Below are positions 16,494 to 24,255 of a DNA stretch of 44,269 nt, piece by piece. Source of the stretch: Brevinematales bacterium (lineage in GTDB: Bacteria; Spirochaetota; Brevinematia; Brevinematales; JAOACQ01); contig JAGVOW010000108.1 in the NCBI GenBank assembly GCA_020052515.1, forward strand, positions 1-44,269. The letters are read 5' to 3'. The position numbers and the translations under genes were made by a program. The number at the start of each line of letters is the position of its first letter. Position 1 is the stretch's first letter. The notes under the pieces were generated by a model. That model made no database searches, was not told where the DNA came from, and saw only the letters and a program-made list of their open reading frames with translations.

Positions 16494-18035
16494 ATGAACA
16501 CAGCGCGTAAAGAAAGCGCAAGAATTTTCAATATCTTTCTCTGGCTGACCGCTTCCTCGGCAACCGGCATTGTTTTCTACAGCACCGCTTTATTCTTCCC
16601 GGATTCAGGCGATTCCCTGCTCTGGATCAATTTACTCATTTATCTCATAGTTCTAATTATTCTAGCTCTTTTTTCGGCCCAAAAACTGGGCGGATTTTGG
16701 AAGGGCCTTTTCGGCCTATCCATTTCATTAGCTTTCATTTTTGCCGGGAAATACATATCCACTTTTTTTAGCTCACCAGAAAGCCAGAACAACCTTTCTG
16801 TATTATGGACTTTCATAATCGGCGCCGGAATTTTTGTAATTGCGGGCTCCATTGTTGGGTTTTTGAAGAAAAAGCGGGAAAGCGCGCTACAGATCCTTGA
16901 AGAAAGTAATCTTTCTATCGCGCAGGAGAATTATTCCAGATTGATTAAAAAAGAAGGAGAACATCAGGAAAACGCGGAAAAGACTATGCCGAAAGTTATT
17001 GGTAAAGGCCTGTCTTCTCTGGCATTTCTTGTCCTGACATTGACCTTTATCTCAATCATTAAAAACCCTTCGGCAAAGTATTTTCATTCCATTTTTCTCT
17101 TCGGTTTTGCCCTGGGCGGATTTGGCGTTTACTTAATCTTTTATCAATTTTCTTCTCTGGTACAATGGAAATTTCTGGGCTATACCGTAAAAGAAGACGT
17201 TATTCTCAATTGGAACCGCTTGATTAAGCTGCTTTATATTCCCTTAATTCTAGTTCCGCTTTTCATTCCATGGAATTTTAGTGTTTTAAAAACTCAAAGT
17301 TTTACGGATTTTGCGAATAAACAGGCTTTAAAACTGGAAGTGTTTATCTATCCTGATATGGCAACTAATGCCAATGTTCTGGCAAAGCAAAAAGCCTATG
17401 AAAATCAGGCAGGGGCTTCACTTCAGATCAGGAATTTTCTGAGGACTACTATGAATTATTTCTTTTTCATCCTGATATTTCTGCTTTCGATATACTTACT
17501 GCTATCGATCATTGGGTTTTTCTTTTATGTCCGTTACAAGAACAAAGAAAAATCCGTTGTCGCCCTGTTTTTCATTAACCGGTACCAGGCATTGCTGACT
17601 TTCCTCAACATCACAGGAGAAGTATTGGTTACTATTATTACCGGCCTGCTAAAACTTTTTGGATTTTTAAAAGAGAAAAAAGAGGTCGATGACAAAAAGA
17701 ACAAGCAGATTGAAAAAGAGCTATATTCTCTCTTTGATGAATTTCAAAATCTTCCCGACGCGAAAAAGAAAGAAATCAAAACCATTATCAATCTTTTTGT
17801 CCGCTTTATAGAAATCGCTAACCGCTTTCTTACTCCTTATTATTTCTTTTACGGGCCGACGGAATATATTTACAAAATCATTACTCTGCTGCCTTCTTAT
17901 AAAAATGAATTGCAAGAGATAGCTGCTGTTTTTAACGAAAGCCGGTACAGCCTTCATCTCATCAGCGACGAAAGAATAGAGAAATTCCGGTCTAATATTG
18001 AAATGATGACTACCGTCATCAGCAAAGGCCCTTAA
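16494..18035 (+). CDS. polytopic membrane protein with DUF4129-like C-terminus
   Basis: 513 aa. About eight or nine hydrophobic helices (four before residue about 125, then more between about 170 and 380) separated by basic loops. The C-terminal cytoplasmic segment from about residue 405 (YSLFDEFQNL) to the end contains GPTEYIYKI and, further on, NESRYSLHLIS. This resembles the TP-x-E-F ... RY pattern of DUF4129, a domain usually found after transglutaminase domains in MoxR-DUF58 operons. No transglutaminase Cys-His-Asp is visible. The assignment is moderate. Its stop is 4 bp from the stop of the convergent leucine-rich repeat gene. Confidence 0.75.
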   Translation: MNTARKESARIFNIFLWLTASSATGIVFYSTALFFPDSGDSLLWINLLIYLIVLIILALFSAQKLGGFWKGLFGLSISLAFIFAGKYISTFFSSPESQNNLSVLWTFIIGAGIFVIAGSIVGFLKKKRESALQILEESNLSIAQENYSRLIKKEGEHQENAEKTMPKVIGKGLSSLAFLVLTLTFISIIKNPSAKYFHSIFLFGFALGGFGVYLIFYQFSSLVQWKFLGYTVKEDVILNWNRLIKLLYIPLILVPLFIPWNFSVLKTQSFTDFANKQALKLEVFIYPDMATNANVLAKQKAYENQAGASLQIRNFLRTTMNYFFFILIFLLSIYLLLSIIGFFFYVRYKNKEKSVVALFFINRYQALLTFLNITGEVLVTIITGLLKLFGFLKEKKEVDDKKNKQIEKELYSLFDEFQNLPDAKKKEIKTIINLFVRFIEIANRFLTPYYFFYGPTEYIYKIITLLPSYKNELQEIAAVFNESRYSLHLISDERIEKFRSNIEMMTTVISKGP

Positions 18036-18039
18036 GAAC

Positions 18040-18624
18040 CTATCGGCGGCCCACCGGCAATAATTCCCCATTTAATAGATACCATTTTTCTTTTTCTTCC
18101 TGGGGAATCTCATAAAATTTTCCACCCCGGTCATAAATCTGAAGTTTGTCTGTAAATTTCCAATACTTGAAACTATCCACACTGACAGCAACGCCCAGAA
18201 GGATCAATTCCTTTAGACTGGTTAAATTATCTATCCCCGCCAGAGAACGAATCGGATTTTTACTGAGATCCAGGACACTTAATTCCGGAAGATTGCTAAG
18301 GGAAGAAATATCAGAGACAAAATTGTCCGCTATCGAAAGCTTACGTAAATTACTGAGTTGAGATAGAGACGCGATGTTACTGATGCGATTGTTAAAAAGG
18401 TCCAAGCTCACCAGCTTACTCAGTTTGCCCAAATCCGATATGTCATAAATCCGGCTGCCCGTTAATGAGAGATTGGTAATTTGCGCAAGATCTGACTTTG
18501 TATAGGCACTCAAAGTTATACGAAGACTCTTGTCCTTAATATCCCTTAAAGAAAATTCTTGAGAAAACAAGCTCCCCATTAAAACAAAGCCCAGAATTAA
18601 AACAAAACTAATAGACCGCTTCAT
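18040..18624 (-). CDS. exported leucine-rich repeat protein
   Basis: 194 aa. A signal peptide (about 1-20, ending near GSLFS) precedes about five 22-residue leucine-rich repeats of the SDS22/internalin type (LTGSRIYDISDLGKLSKL, LDLFNNRISNIASLSQL, LDLSKNPIRSLAGIDNL). There is no lipobox cysteine at the cleavage site. A short C-terminal extension ends the protein. Such proteins bind other proteins; the partner is unknown. Strong RBS AAGGAGGG just upstream of the ATG. It lies downstream of the VWA gene on the same strand but is separated from it by a likely terminator. Confidence 0.88.
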   Translation of the reverse strand: MKRSISFVLILGFVLMGSLFSQEFSLRDIKDKSLRITLSAYTKSDLAQITNLSLTGSRIYDISDLGKLSKLVSLDLFNNRISNIASLSQLSNLRKLSIADNFVSDISSLSNLPELSVLDLSKNPIRSLAGIDNLTSLKELILLGVAVSVDSFKYWKFTDKLQIYDRGGKFYEIPQEEKEKWYLLNGELLPVGRR

Positions 18625-18656
18625 ATTGCCCTCCTTACCGCATTATTTTAAAACAG

Positions 18657-18686
18657 AAAAATAAAAGCGCAATGCTTTTTTATTTT
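18657..18686 (-). terminator. AT-rich hairpin terminator after the VWA gene
   Basis: On the minus strand AAAATAAAAAAGC pairs with GCTTTTATTTT across an ATTGC loop, ending in a T-rich run. It begins at the stop codon of the VWA-TPR gene and lies before the leucine-rich repeat gene. The stem has a two-base bulge and few GC pairs. Confidence 0.5.
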
Positions 18687-20373
18687 ACCATTCATTTTTT
18701 GGATAAACCCGGATGGTTTTATCGCGCTGTTTCTTTCTCAGATGCTTCTTTTCATCTTCCTCTATCAGGTTTAATAGATTTTGTACATCATTTTGCGTGA
18801 GGGGTTTTGTTGATTTCTGCTGATCTTCGTTCTGCGGTTTCTGCTTTTGAGAGTTGCTCTGATTTTTTTGATCCGCTTTATTTTTATCTTGCTTCTGGCC
18901 GTTCTTCTTTTGATCATTTTTCGAATCACTCTGATTCTGCTGTTCTCTTTGCTGCTGCTTTGCGTAAAGAAGATTCTGCAAAGCCTTTTTGTATAAAACA
19001 TTTCCCTCTTTTTCATTCGAGAGAACATCACGATATGCCGATGCCGCGCCTCCAAAATCCTTCCTTTCCAGAAAAGCATTCCCCAGATTATAAAGCGATT
19101 TTTGTCTGAGATTCTGATCTGAAGAATTGGTAAGCCCTGAGTAAGAATTGGCCGCCTCATCATAATTTTTCAGCTGATAGAAAGCGTTGCCTTCATTGAA
19201 AATGAGTTTTTTATCCTCAGGGGATTTAACTACTGATTTTTGAAAATGTTTCAACGCCTCTTCGTAATTGCCTTTTTTATATTCCCTTACCCCTTCTGAT
19301 GCATCCGAAGAAAAAGATCTATTTGCCAGACAAAAAAACGTAAAGAAAATGACCAGGCTCAAAGCAGTTTTTTTTGTAAAGACAAGGCGTCTTTCCGGAA
19401 GGAAAAGAAAAATAAAAAGAAATAATACTCCTATCAGCAAGAAATATTGATACTGCGGCTCCATAAATTCAAACACATTGTTGCCGAAGCGGGATTTTTT
19501 GATCTCGTTTAATTTTTTTGAAAGCGCAACAATTGAATCCTCATTGCCGCTAAAGTACAATCCCCTTGTTTCTTCCGCCATCCTCTTAAGCAGATTTTCA
19601 TTCAATTTTGAAATCACAATTTTGTTATCCTTCTTCAAATAGTCTAAGAAATTTCCTTTTTCATCAAAAAGCGGAATAGAAGCGCCGTTAGGTGTGCCTA
19701 ACCCCACTGTAAAAAGGGAAACCCCCATTTCCTTCGCGATTTTCACCTGATCTCGCGGCGAAAATTCATAATCCTCTCCGTCCGTAAAAAGCACAATCGC
19801 TTTATGAGTCAGAGCGTCTTTCTCAAAAAGGCCCAGAGCTTTCCTCAGGGAATCTTCCAGATTCGAACCCGCTACATCTATCATATCAAAGGAAAGTTCA
19901 TTTAAGAAAACCATTGCCGCATCGATATCCGCAGTGAGGGGAATCACATTGAAAGCAAACCCTGAAAATGCCGTCATCCCTACCCTGTTGCCCGCGAGAA
20001 GGCTTAAGAGTTGAACAGAAAGCTTTTTAGCCAGATCCAGCCGGGAAGGCACAACGTCTTTTGTCGCCATACTTCTGGAAATATCCATTACAAACACAAC
20101 ATCAATTCCCTCTATTTCCGCCTGCAGGTTTTTTGTGCCCCAGCGCGGGTCCAGAACCGCGAAAGAAACAAAAAAGAATGCTAGAATCAAAGAAACAAAA
20201 CGCGCCAGCCTGAAATTTTCATTCAAATTTGAAAAAACGAGTTTCTGCTGGCTTTTTGAAAAGAGGCTCTTTCTAAAAAGACCCCTTAAATAATAAGAAA
20301 AAATAACCAGGAAAGAAAAGATAATAAAAACAATTGAAACGAAGAGTACCAGGCTTTCATTCGCCAGACGCAT
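18685..20373 (-). CDS. BatB/BatC-like VWA-domain and TPR fusion protein
   Basis: 562 aa. Two membrane helices (about 7-30 and 60-78) are followed by a VWA domain (about 88-290) with an intact metal-ion site: DISRS (DxSxS), a downstream threonine in VGMTAFSG, and LFTDGED. A further membrane segment (about 308-350) leads to three TPRs (YKKGNYEEALKHFQKS, then NAFYQLKNYDEAANSY). The tail is Q/K/N-rich and ends with LLNLIEEDEKKHLR, typical of BatC. BatB and BatC are separate in many bacteria and fused in others. These proteins are encoded with MoxR/DUF58 and linked to envelope integrity or stress, though the mechanism is unresolved. It follows the GGDEF-EAL gene by 15 bp. Confidence 0.9.
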   Translation of the reverse strand: MRLANESLVLFVSIVFIIFSFLVIFSYYLRGLFRKSLFSKSQQKLVFSNLNENFRLARFVSLILAFFFVSFAVLDPRWGTKNLQAEIEGIDVVFVMDISRSMATKDVVPSRLDLAKKLSVQLLSLLAGNRVGMTAFSGFAFNVIPLTADIDAAMVFLNELSFDMIDVAGSNLEDSLRKALGLFEKDALTHKAIVLFTDGEDYEFSPRDQVKIAKEMGVSLFTVGLGTPNGASIPLFDEKGNFLDYLKKDNKIVISKLNENLLKRMAEETRGLYFSGNEDSIVALSKKLNEIKKSRFGNNVFEFMEPQYQYFLLIGVLFLFIFLFLPERRLVFTKKTALSLVIFFTFFCLANRSFSSDASEGVREYKKGNYEEALKHFQKSVVKSPEDKKLIFNEGNAFYQLKNYDEAANSYSGLTNSSDQNLRQKSLYNLGNAFLERKDFGGAASAYRDVLSNEKEGNVLYKKALQNLLYAKQQQREQQNQSDSKNDQKKNGQKQDKNKADQKNQSNSQKQKPQNEDQQKSTKPLTQNDVQNLLNLIEEDEKKHLRKKQRDKTIRVYPKNEW

Positions 20374-20388
20374 GCATTACTCCATTTT

Positions 20389-22071
20389 CTAAAGGATCTC
20401 CATCTCTGAAACTGAGGACAGAATGGTTTCGCGCGGCTCCCCAAAATAATAACCCTGAGAAAAATCAATGCCTAATTCCAGGGATTTCTCATAAATTTCT
20501 TTTGAGTGGACATACTCGGTAATTGTTTTGAGCCCCAGTTCCTTAGCAAAATTCGCAATCGTTTTGATAATAACCTGGGCGTTTTTGTCCTTATCCAGAT
20601 TCCTCACTAATGAGGCGTCAATTTTAATGTAATTCACGCTTAAACGGAGAATGTGCTCAAAATTTGAGTAACCGGCCCCGAAATCGTCTATGGCTATTTT
20701 GCATCCCATATCCTTCACTTCTTCTATAAATATAACCACTTCTTTATAATTTTCTATACCCTCAGACTCCAATATTTCAAAGACCATCCTGGAAGCAATC
20801 TCCTGATTCCCCTTGATGCTTTTCTTGATAAACGCGTTCATATTTTCATTCATAATATCCTGCACCGTAAGGTTGATCGAAAACTCGTAGGGCGTATTTC
20901 TAAAAACGTCCACCGATCTTTCTAAAACGGCTTTGGTTATTTCATGGTACAGGTGAGATTTTTTGGCTATATCCAAAAAATAATGCGGAGTAATGATATT
21001 GCCCCTATTATCTATAATCCGCACCAGACTCTCGTATTTCTCCACTTTGCCATTCGCATTATTAATGATTGGTTGAAAAAACGGAATGATTTTCCGGTCC
21101 CTGATCGCCTCTTTGAGTCTCTGCTTCCAGATAATATTATTTTCATATTCTTTCTGAAGCTTCATAGTGCTATCATAAATGATATAGCTCTTCTGCATCT
21201 TTTTTGCTTTTTTAAGCGCCATATCCGCATGGATTGCCAGATTCTTCCACTTTCCTTCCTCGCTTTCAACTTTTTCCAGATCCTTTCCTCTCACAGCGCC
21301 AAAGCTAACCCGGACAACAATTTCATTTTCACCCAGCATAAAATGATTGTCGCTGATGGCTTCATCCAATTCTAATATCACCTTCTCCAATTCTCTCAGG
21401 CTCTTCTCTCCATCCAACAAAAGGGCAAACTCATCCGCTGCCATCTTGTAAATACGATAACCGTTTCTCGATTCAAAAAGTTTCAAACGCCGGGCTAACT
21501 CTTTCAAAACCTGGTCTCCAACTCTATTGCCATAAAAATCGTTGATTTCTTTAAAAAAATCAATATTAGTGAGAATTAAAGTAGGGCTATGAGTATCTTC
21601 TATGTCTACCAGAATTTTATGCCTATTAGGAAGGTTGGTGAGAGGGTCCGTGTACAATTGTTTGAGGATCTCTTCATGGTAATCCTGCATCGAACTGGCA
21701 AGCAGATTGAAGTTTTTAGAAAGATTGCCAATCTCATCATTCGATGAAATTTTTGCCTTTATCATAAGGTTTTTATCTGTAATACTCTTCACGGTTTCAT
21801 TTAAAGCTAAAATAGGGTCAATTATAATTTTCTTTAAGGAAAGGAAAATTAAAACCAGGACAAATAAAGAAGCGCCCAGGCTAAACAAGATAAATTGAAG
21901 GAGGCGGTTAAAAAGAGTGCCGGCCTCGAATTTTACCGTAAAATAATAGAAACAACTCATCATTAAAGCCAACAAAACCATATTAGCCATAATAACAAAG
22001 GCAATTTTAACTGAAATCGATATACTCCAGCCCCGAGCTCTATTCTTCAGCCGTTTAAAAAAACTGCCCAT
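20389..22071 (-). CDS. membrane HAMP-GGDEF-EAL protein with degenerate GGDEF
   Basis: 560 aa. Two membrane helices (about 22-45 and 58-80) enclose only a very short outer loop. A HAMP linker (about 82-135), a GGDEF domain (about 138-300) and an EAL domain (about 315-555) follow. The GGDEF motif reads AADEF (211-215), so diguanylate cyclase activity is unlikely. The EAL motif is ESL (347-349), but other key residues are present: SINLTVQD, EILES, DDFGAGYS, KIDASLV, a loop Glu in TEYV and QGYYFGEP. The likely activity is c-di-GMP phosphodiesterase or receptor. Whether the ESL variant cuts c-di-GMP cannot be told from sequence. RBS GGCGGTGG. Probably co-transcribed with the VWA gene. Confidence 0.9.
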   Translation of the reverse strand: MGSFFKRLKNRARGWSISISVKIAFVIMANMVLLALMMSCFYYFTVKFEAGTLFNRLLQFILFSLGASLFVLVLIFLSLKKIIIDPILALNETVKSITDKNLMIKAKISSNDEIGNLSKNFNLLASSMQDYHEEILKQLYTDPLTNLPNRHKILVDIEDTHSPTLILTNIDFFKEINDFYGNRVGDQVLKELARRLKLFESRNGYRIYKMAADEFALLLDGEKSLRELEKVILELDEAISDNHFMLGENEIVVRVSFGAVRGKDLEKVESEEGKWKNLAIHADMALKKAKKMQKSYIIYDSTMKLQKEYENNIIWKQRLKEAIRDRKIIPFFQPIINNANGKVEKYESLVRIIDNRGNIITPHYFLDIAKKSHLYHEITKAVLERSVDVFRNTPYEFSINLTVQDIMNENMNAFIKKSIKGNQEIASRMVFEILESEGIENYKEVVIFIEEVKDMGCKIAIDDFGAGYSNFEHILRLSVNYIKIDASLVRNLDKDKNAQVIIKTIANFAKELGLKTITEYVHSKEIYEKSLELGIDFSQGYYFGEPRETILSSVSEMEIL

Positions 22072-22107
22072 AAATCCACCGCCTTTCGTACCTCACCCTC
22101 TGCTATT

Positions 22108-22137
22108 ATTTTAACACAAGACAAGGTATTATGGCAA
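22108..22137 (-). promoter_or_regulatory. promoter of the GGDEF-EAL and VWA genes
   Basis: Read on the minus strand: TTGCCA (22137-22132), an 18-bp spacer and TAAAAT (22113-22108), about 36 bp before the ATG at 22071. Confidence 0.6.
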
Positions 22138-22203
22138 GATTTTGCCTGTTTTCTTTTAGTGAGAAATTTATGACTATTTCGCCTTACCCACCATTCGAAA
22201 ATA

Positions 22204-22232
22204 TTTACAACAATTCGATTTTTGTTTATAAT
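22204..22232 (+). promoter_or_regulatory. promoter reading towards the nucleotidyltransferase-thiD-thiC genes
   Basis: TTTACA (22204-22209), a 17-bp spacer and a perfect TATAAT (22227-22232). The large palindromic element (22251-22387) lies between this promoter and the ATG at 22410, so it would be transcribed into the 5' leader. Confidence 0.6.
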
Positions 22233-22250
22233 GAATGAAGTAATATTCAG

Positions 22251-22387
22251 CGCCTCATCCCCCCGCAGGTTGTCGCTAAATTGAAAAATGTAGCCGCAAG
22301 CTTTAGCTTGGGCTTAATTTACGCGGGCTAAAGCCCGCGGCTACATTAGAATTATTAATTTAGCGACAACCTCTAGGGGGTGAGGCG
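22251..22387. repeat. 137-bp nested palindromic element
   Basis: The ends CGCCTCATCCCCC and GGGGGTGAGGCG are near-perfect inverted repeats. Next inside, AGGTTGTCGCTAAATT (left) and AATTTAGCGACAACCT (right) match exactly over 16 bp. Inside these, ATGTAGCCGC and GCGGCTACAT pair, and the centre holds GCGGGCTAAAGCCCGC. The whole could fold into one long hairpin or cruciform and carries no gene. It ends 12 bp before the GGAGG of the next gene, so it lies inside the probable leader. It looks like a miniature mobile or REP-type element. Confidence 0.8.
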
Positions 22388-22409
22388 GAAAATAAGTTGG
22401 AGGCAGAGC

Positions 22410-23393
22410 ATGAAGATTATTATGCCCATCGCGGGAAAAGGAACTCGCCTGCGGCCGCACACACACACCACGCCGAAGTCCCTGATCCGGGTCGCTGGAA
22501 AGCCTATTATTTGCTACATTATGGAACAAATACAAACTATTGATTTTAGCGAAATCATTTTCATCGTAGGCCATCTGGAAGAACAGATTATGAGCTTTAT
22601 GAAAAGCGAATATAAACACCGAATGAAATTTGTCCGGCAGGATGAATACCACGGCCTGGGTCATGCCATTGACCAGGCAAAAGGGGAATTTAAAAAAGAT
22701 GATTCTGTTTTGATACTGCTGGGCGATATTATATTTACCGCGGATATCGCTAAAGTGGTGGGAAGCGAAACCAACAAGATCGGCGTTATGGAAGTAGAAG
22801 ACCCCAGAAGATTCGGAGTGGTTACAGTAGATAAAAAGAATATTGTGACACATATGATTGAGAAGCCGGAAAATCCAGCCACCAATCTAGCTATTGCGGG
22901 CATTTACTATTTTAAAAGCGCACACAAACTTTTTGACGCCATTCATCACATTATCATGGAAAAAATAAAAACGCGTAATGAGTACCAATTGACGGACGCG
23001 ATGAAGGAAATGATGGCGAAAGGCGAAAAGTTTGAGACATTCCGTGTACCGGAATGGTATGACTGCGGAGAGAAAGAATCCCTATTAGACACCAACAAAG
23101 TAATGCTCTCGCGTTATGCCACACACAATGATGTCAAAGGAAGCATCATCATTCCGCCGGTTTTTATCGGAAAAAATGTAAAAATCAAAAACGCCATTAT
23201 CGGCCCTAATGTTTCCATTTCGGCAGATTCTATTGTGAAAAATTCGATTGTCAAAAACACCATACTGGGCACAGACACAGTAGTAGAAAACACGGTGCTG
23301 AACAGCTCCCTCATCGGTGATCATTGCGCTCTTTCGGAAGCTCCCCGGGAATTTAACATCGGCCCGGATTCCGAAATTATTTTTACAAAATAG
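22410..23393 (+). CDS. sugar-phosphate nucleotidyltransferase with beta-helix tail
   Basis: 328 aa from ATG 22410; a GTG at 22380 is in frame but lies in the palindromic element and has no good ribosome binding site, while GGAGG (22399-22403) fits this ATG. The N-terminal domain begins MKIIMPIAGKGTRLRPHT, the glycine-rich nucleotide-binding signature, then TPKSLIRVAGKPI. LLGDIIF and EKPENPA are further family motifs. The C-terminal part (about 230-300) has hexapeptide strands (IGKNVKIKNAIIGPNVSI) of a left-handed beta-helix. The layout matches long RmlA-like glucose-1-phosphate nucleotidyltransferases, which make dTDP- or UDP-sugars for surface glycans. The exact substrates are not deducible. 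It is followed 7 bp later by thiD. Confidence 0.88.
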   Translation: MKIIMPIAGKGTRLRPHTHTTPKSLIRVAGKPIICYIMEQIQTIDFSEIIFIVGHLEEQIMSFMKSEYKHRMKFVRQDEYHGLGHAIDQAKGEFKKDDSVLILLGDIIFTADIAKVVGSETNKIGVMEVEDPRRFGVVTVDKKNIVTHMIEKPENPATNLAIAGIYYFKSAHKLFDAIHHIIMEKIKTRNEYQLTDAMKEMMAKGEKFETFRVPEWYDCGEKESLLDTNKVMLSRYATHNDVKGSIIIPPVFIGKNVKIKNAIIGPNVSISADSIVKNSIVKNTILGTDTVVENTVLNSSLIGDHCALSEAPREFNIGPDSEIIFTK

Positions 23394-23400
23394 GCAAAGA

Positions 23401-24204
23401 ATGAGAGAAAAGAACGTTTTATCCATCGCCGGCTCAGACCCATCGGGAGGCGCCGGGATCCAGGCGGATTTGAAAACATTTACCACTCTGGGCGTTTATG
23501 GAACGGCGGTTGTTACGTGCGTGACAGCACAAAACACTCAACAATTCAGTGAAATCCATTTTGTAAAAGCAAATATGATGAAGGCCCAGATCAAGGCTGT
23601 TCTGGAAGATATTAATATTTCTTTTATCAAAGTCGGTATGGTGGGGAATGCTTCCATCGCGAAGACAATAGGAGAAATGGTAGAAGGCTATAAAGTAATC
23701 TTTGATCCGGTTATGGTTTCTAAAACAGGCCGCCCTCTTATGAAAAAAAGAGCTGGAAAAGCTGTTGAAAAGTGGATCCTTCCAAAAACTTTTCTTCTCA
23801 CTCCAAATTTTCCAGAACTCCAATCTTTATCAGGAAAAGACATAAAGACCGCCATTGAGGCAGCGGAAGCGGTTATGCAAAAATTTTCGAATTTAGAAGC
23901 GCTTTTAGTGAAAGGCGGGCACATTGAAGAAGATAAAAACGAAATAACCGACACACTCTTGATAAGAACAAAAAGTGGATTTGAAAGACATATTTTCACT
24001 CATCCCCGATTCGCGGTAAAAAGCACTCACGGCACTGGCTGCACCTTATCCTCGGCCATTACCGCTTTCTTAGCCAGAGGCAAACCTCTGCCCGAAGCGG
24101 TAGAATCGGCCATAAAATATCTAACCGATTTAATCCAGATTACCTCAAAAGAACCGTCTGTAGGCAAAGGAAATGGGGCTCTCCTGCATTATTTGATGAA
24201 ATAA
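23401..24204 (+). CDS. thiD: hydroxymethylpyrimidine/phosphomethylpyrimidine kinase
   Basis: 267 aa, the normal size for ThiD. It phosphorylates hydroxymethylpyrimidine (phosphate) to the pyrophosphate in thiamine biosynthesis, in the cytosol. The start LSIAGSDPSGGAGIQADLKT is the family signature. Further on, VFDPVMVSKTGRPLM and the ATP/anion-hole motif HGTGCTLSSAITAFLA (near residue 215-230) are intact. I use ATG 23401, whose purine-rich upstream and 7-bp gap from the previous stop suit co-transcription. An in-frame upstream extension overlaps the previous gene and is unnecessary. thiC follows 51 bp later. Confidence 0.95.
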   Translation: MREKNVLSIAGSDPSGGAGIQADLKTFTTLGVYGTAVVTCVTAQNTQQFSEIHFVKANMMKAQIKAVLEDINISFIKVGMVGNASIAKTIGEMVEGYKVIFDPVMVSKTGRPLMKKRAGKAVEKWILPKTFLLTPNFPELQSLSGKDIKTAIEAAEAVMQKFSNLEALLVKGGHIEEDKNEITDTLLIRTKSGFERHIFTHPRFAVKSTHGTGCTLSSAITAFLARGKPLPEAVESAIKYLTDLIQITSKEPSVGKGNGALLHYLMK

Positions 24205-24255
24205 GTGGGATTTGCTTTTTTCCCCTAATTATTGTAAACTAGGTGGGGAGTGATT

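Noticed and set aside
23317-23400. Longer thiD start inside the nucleotidyltransferase gene
   Set aside because: It overlaps the upstream gene by 77 bp, and the extension lacks family similarity. ATG 23401 fits the usual ThiD start.
24205-24255. TPP riboswitch upstream of thiC
   Set aside because: The gap is 51 bp and lacks the conserved GCTGAGA and CTGATCTGGATAAT-type elements.
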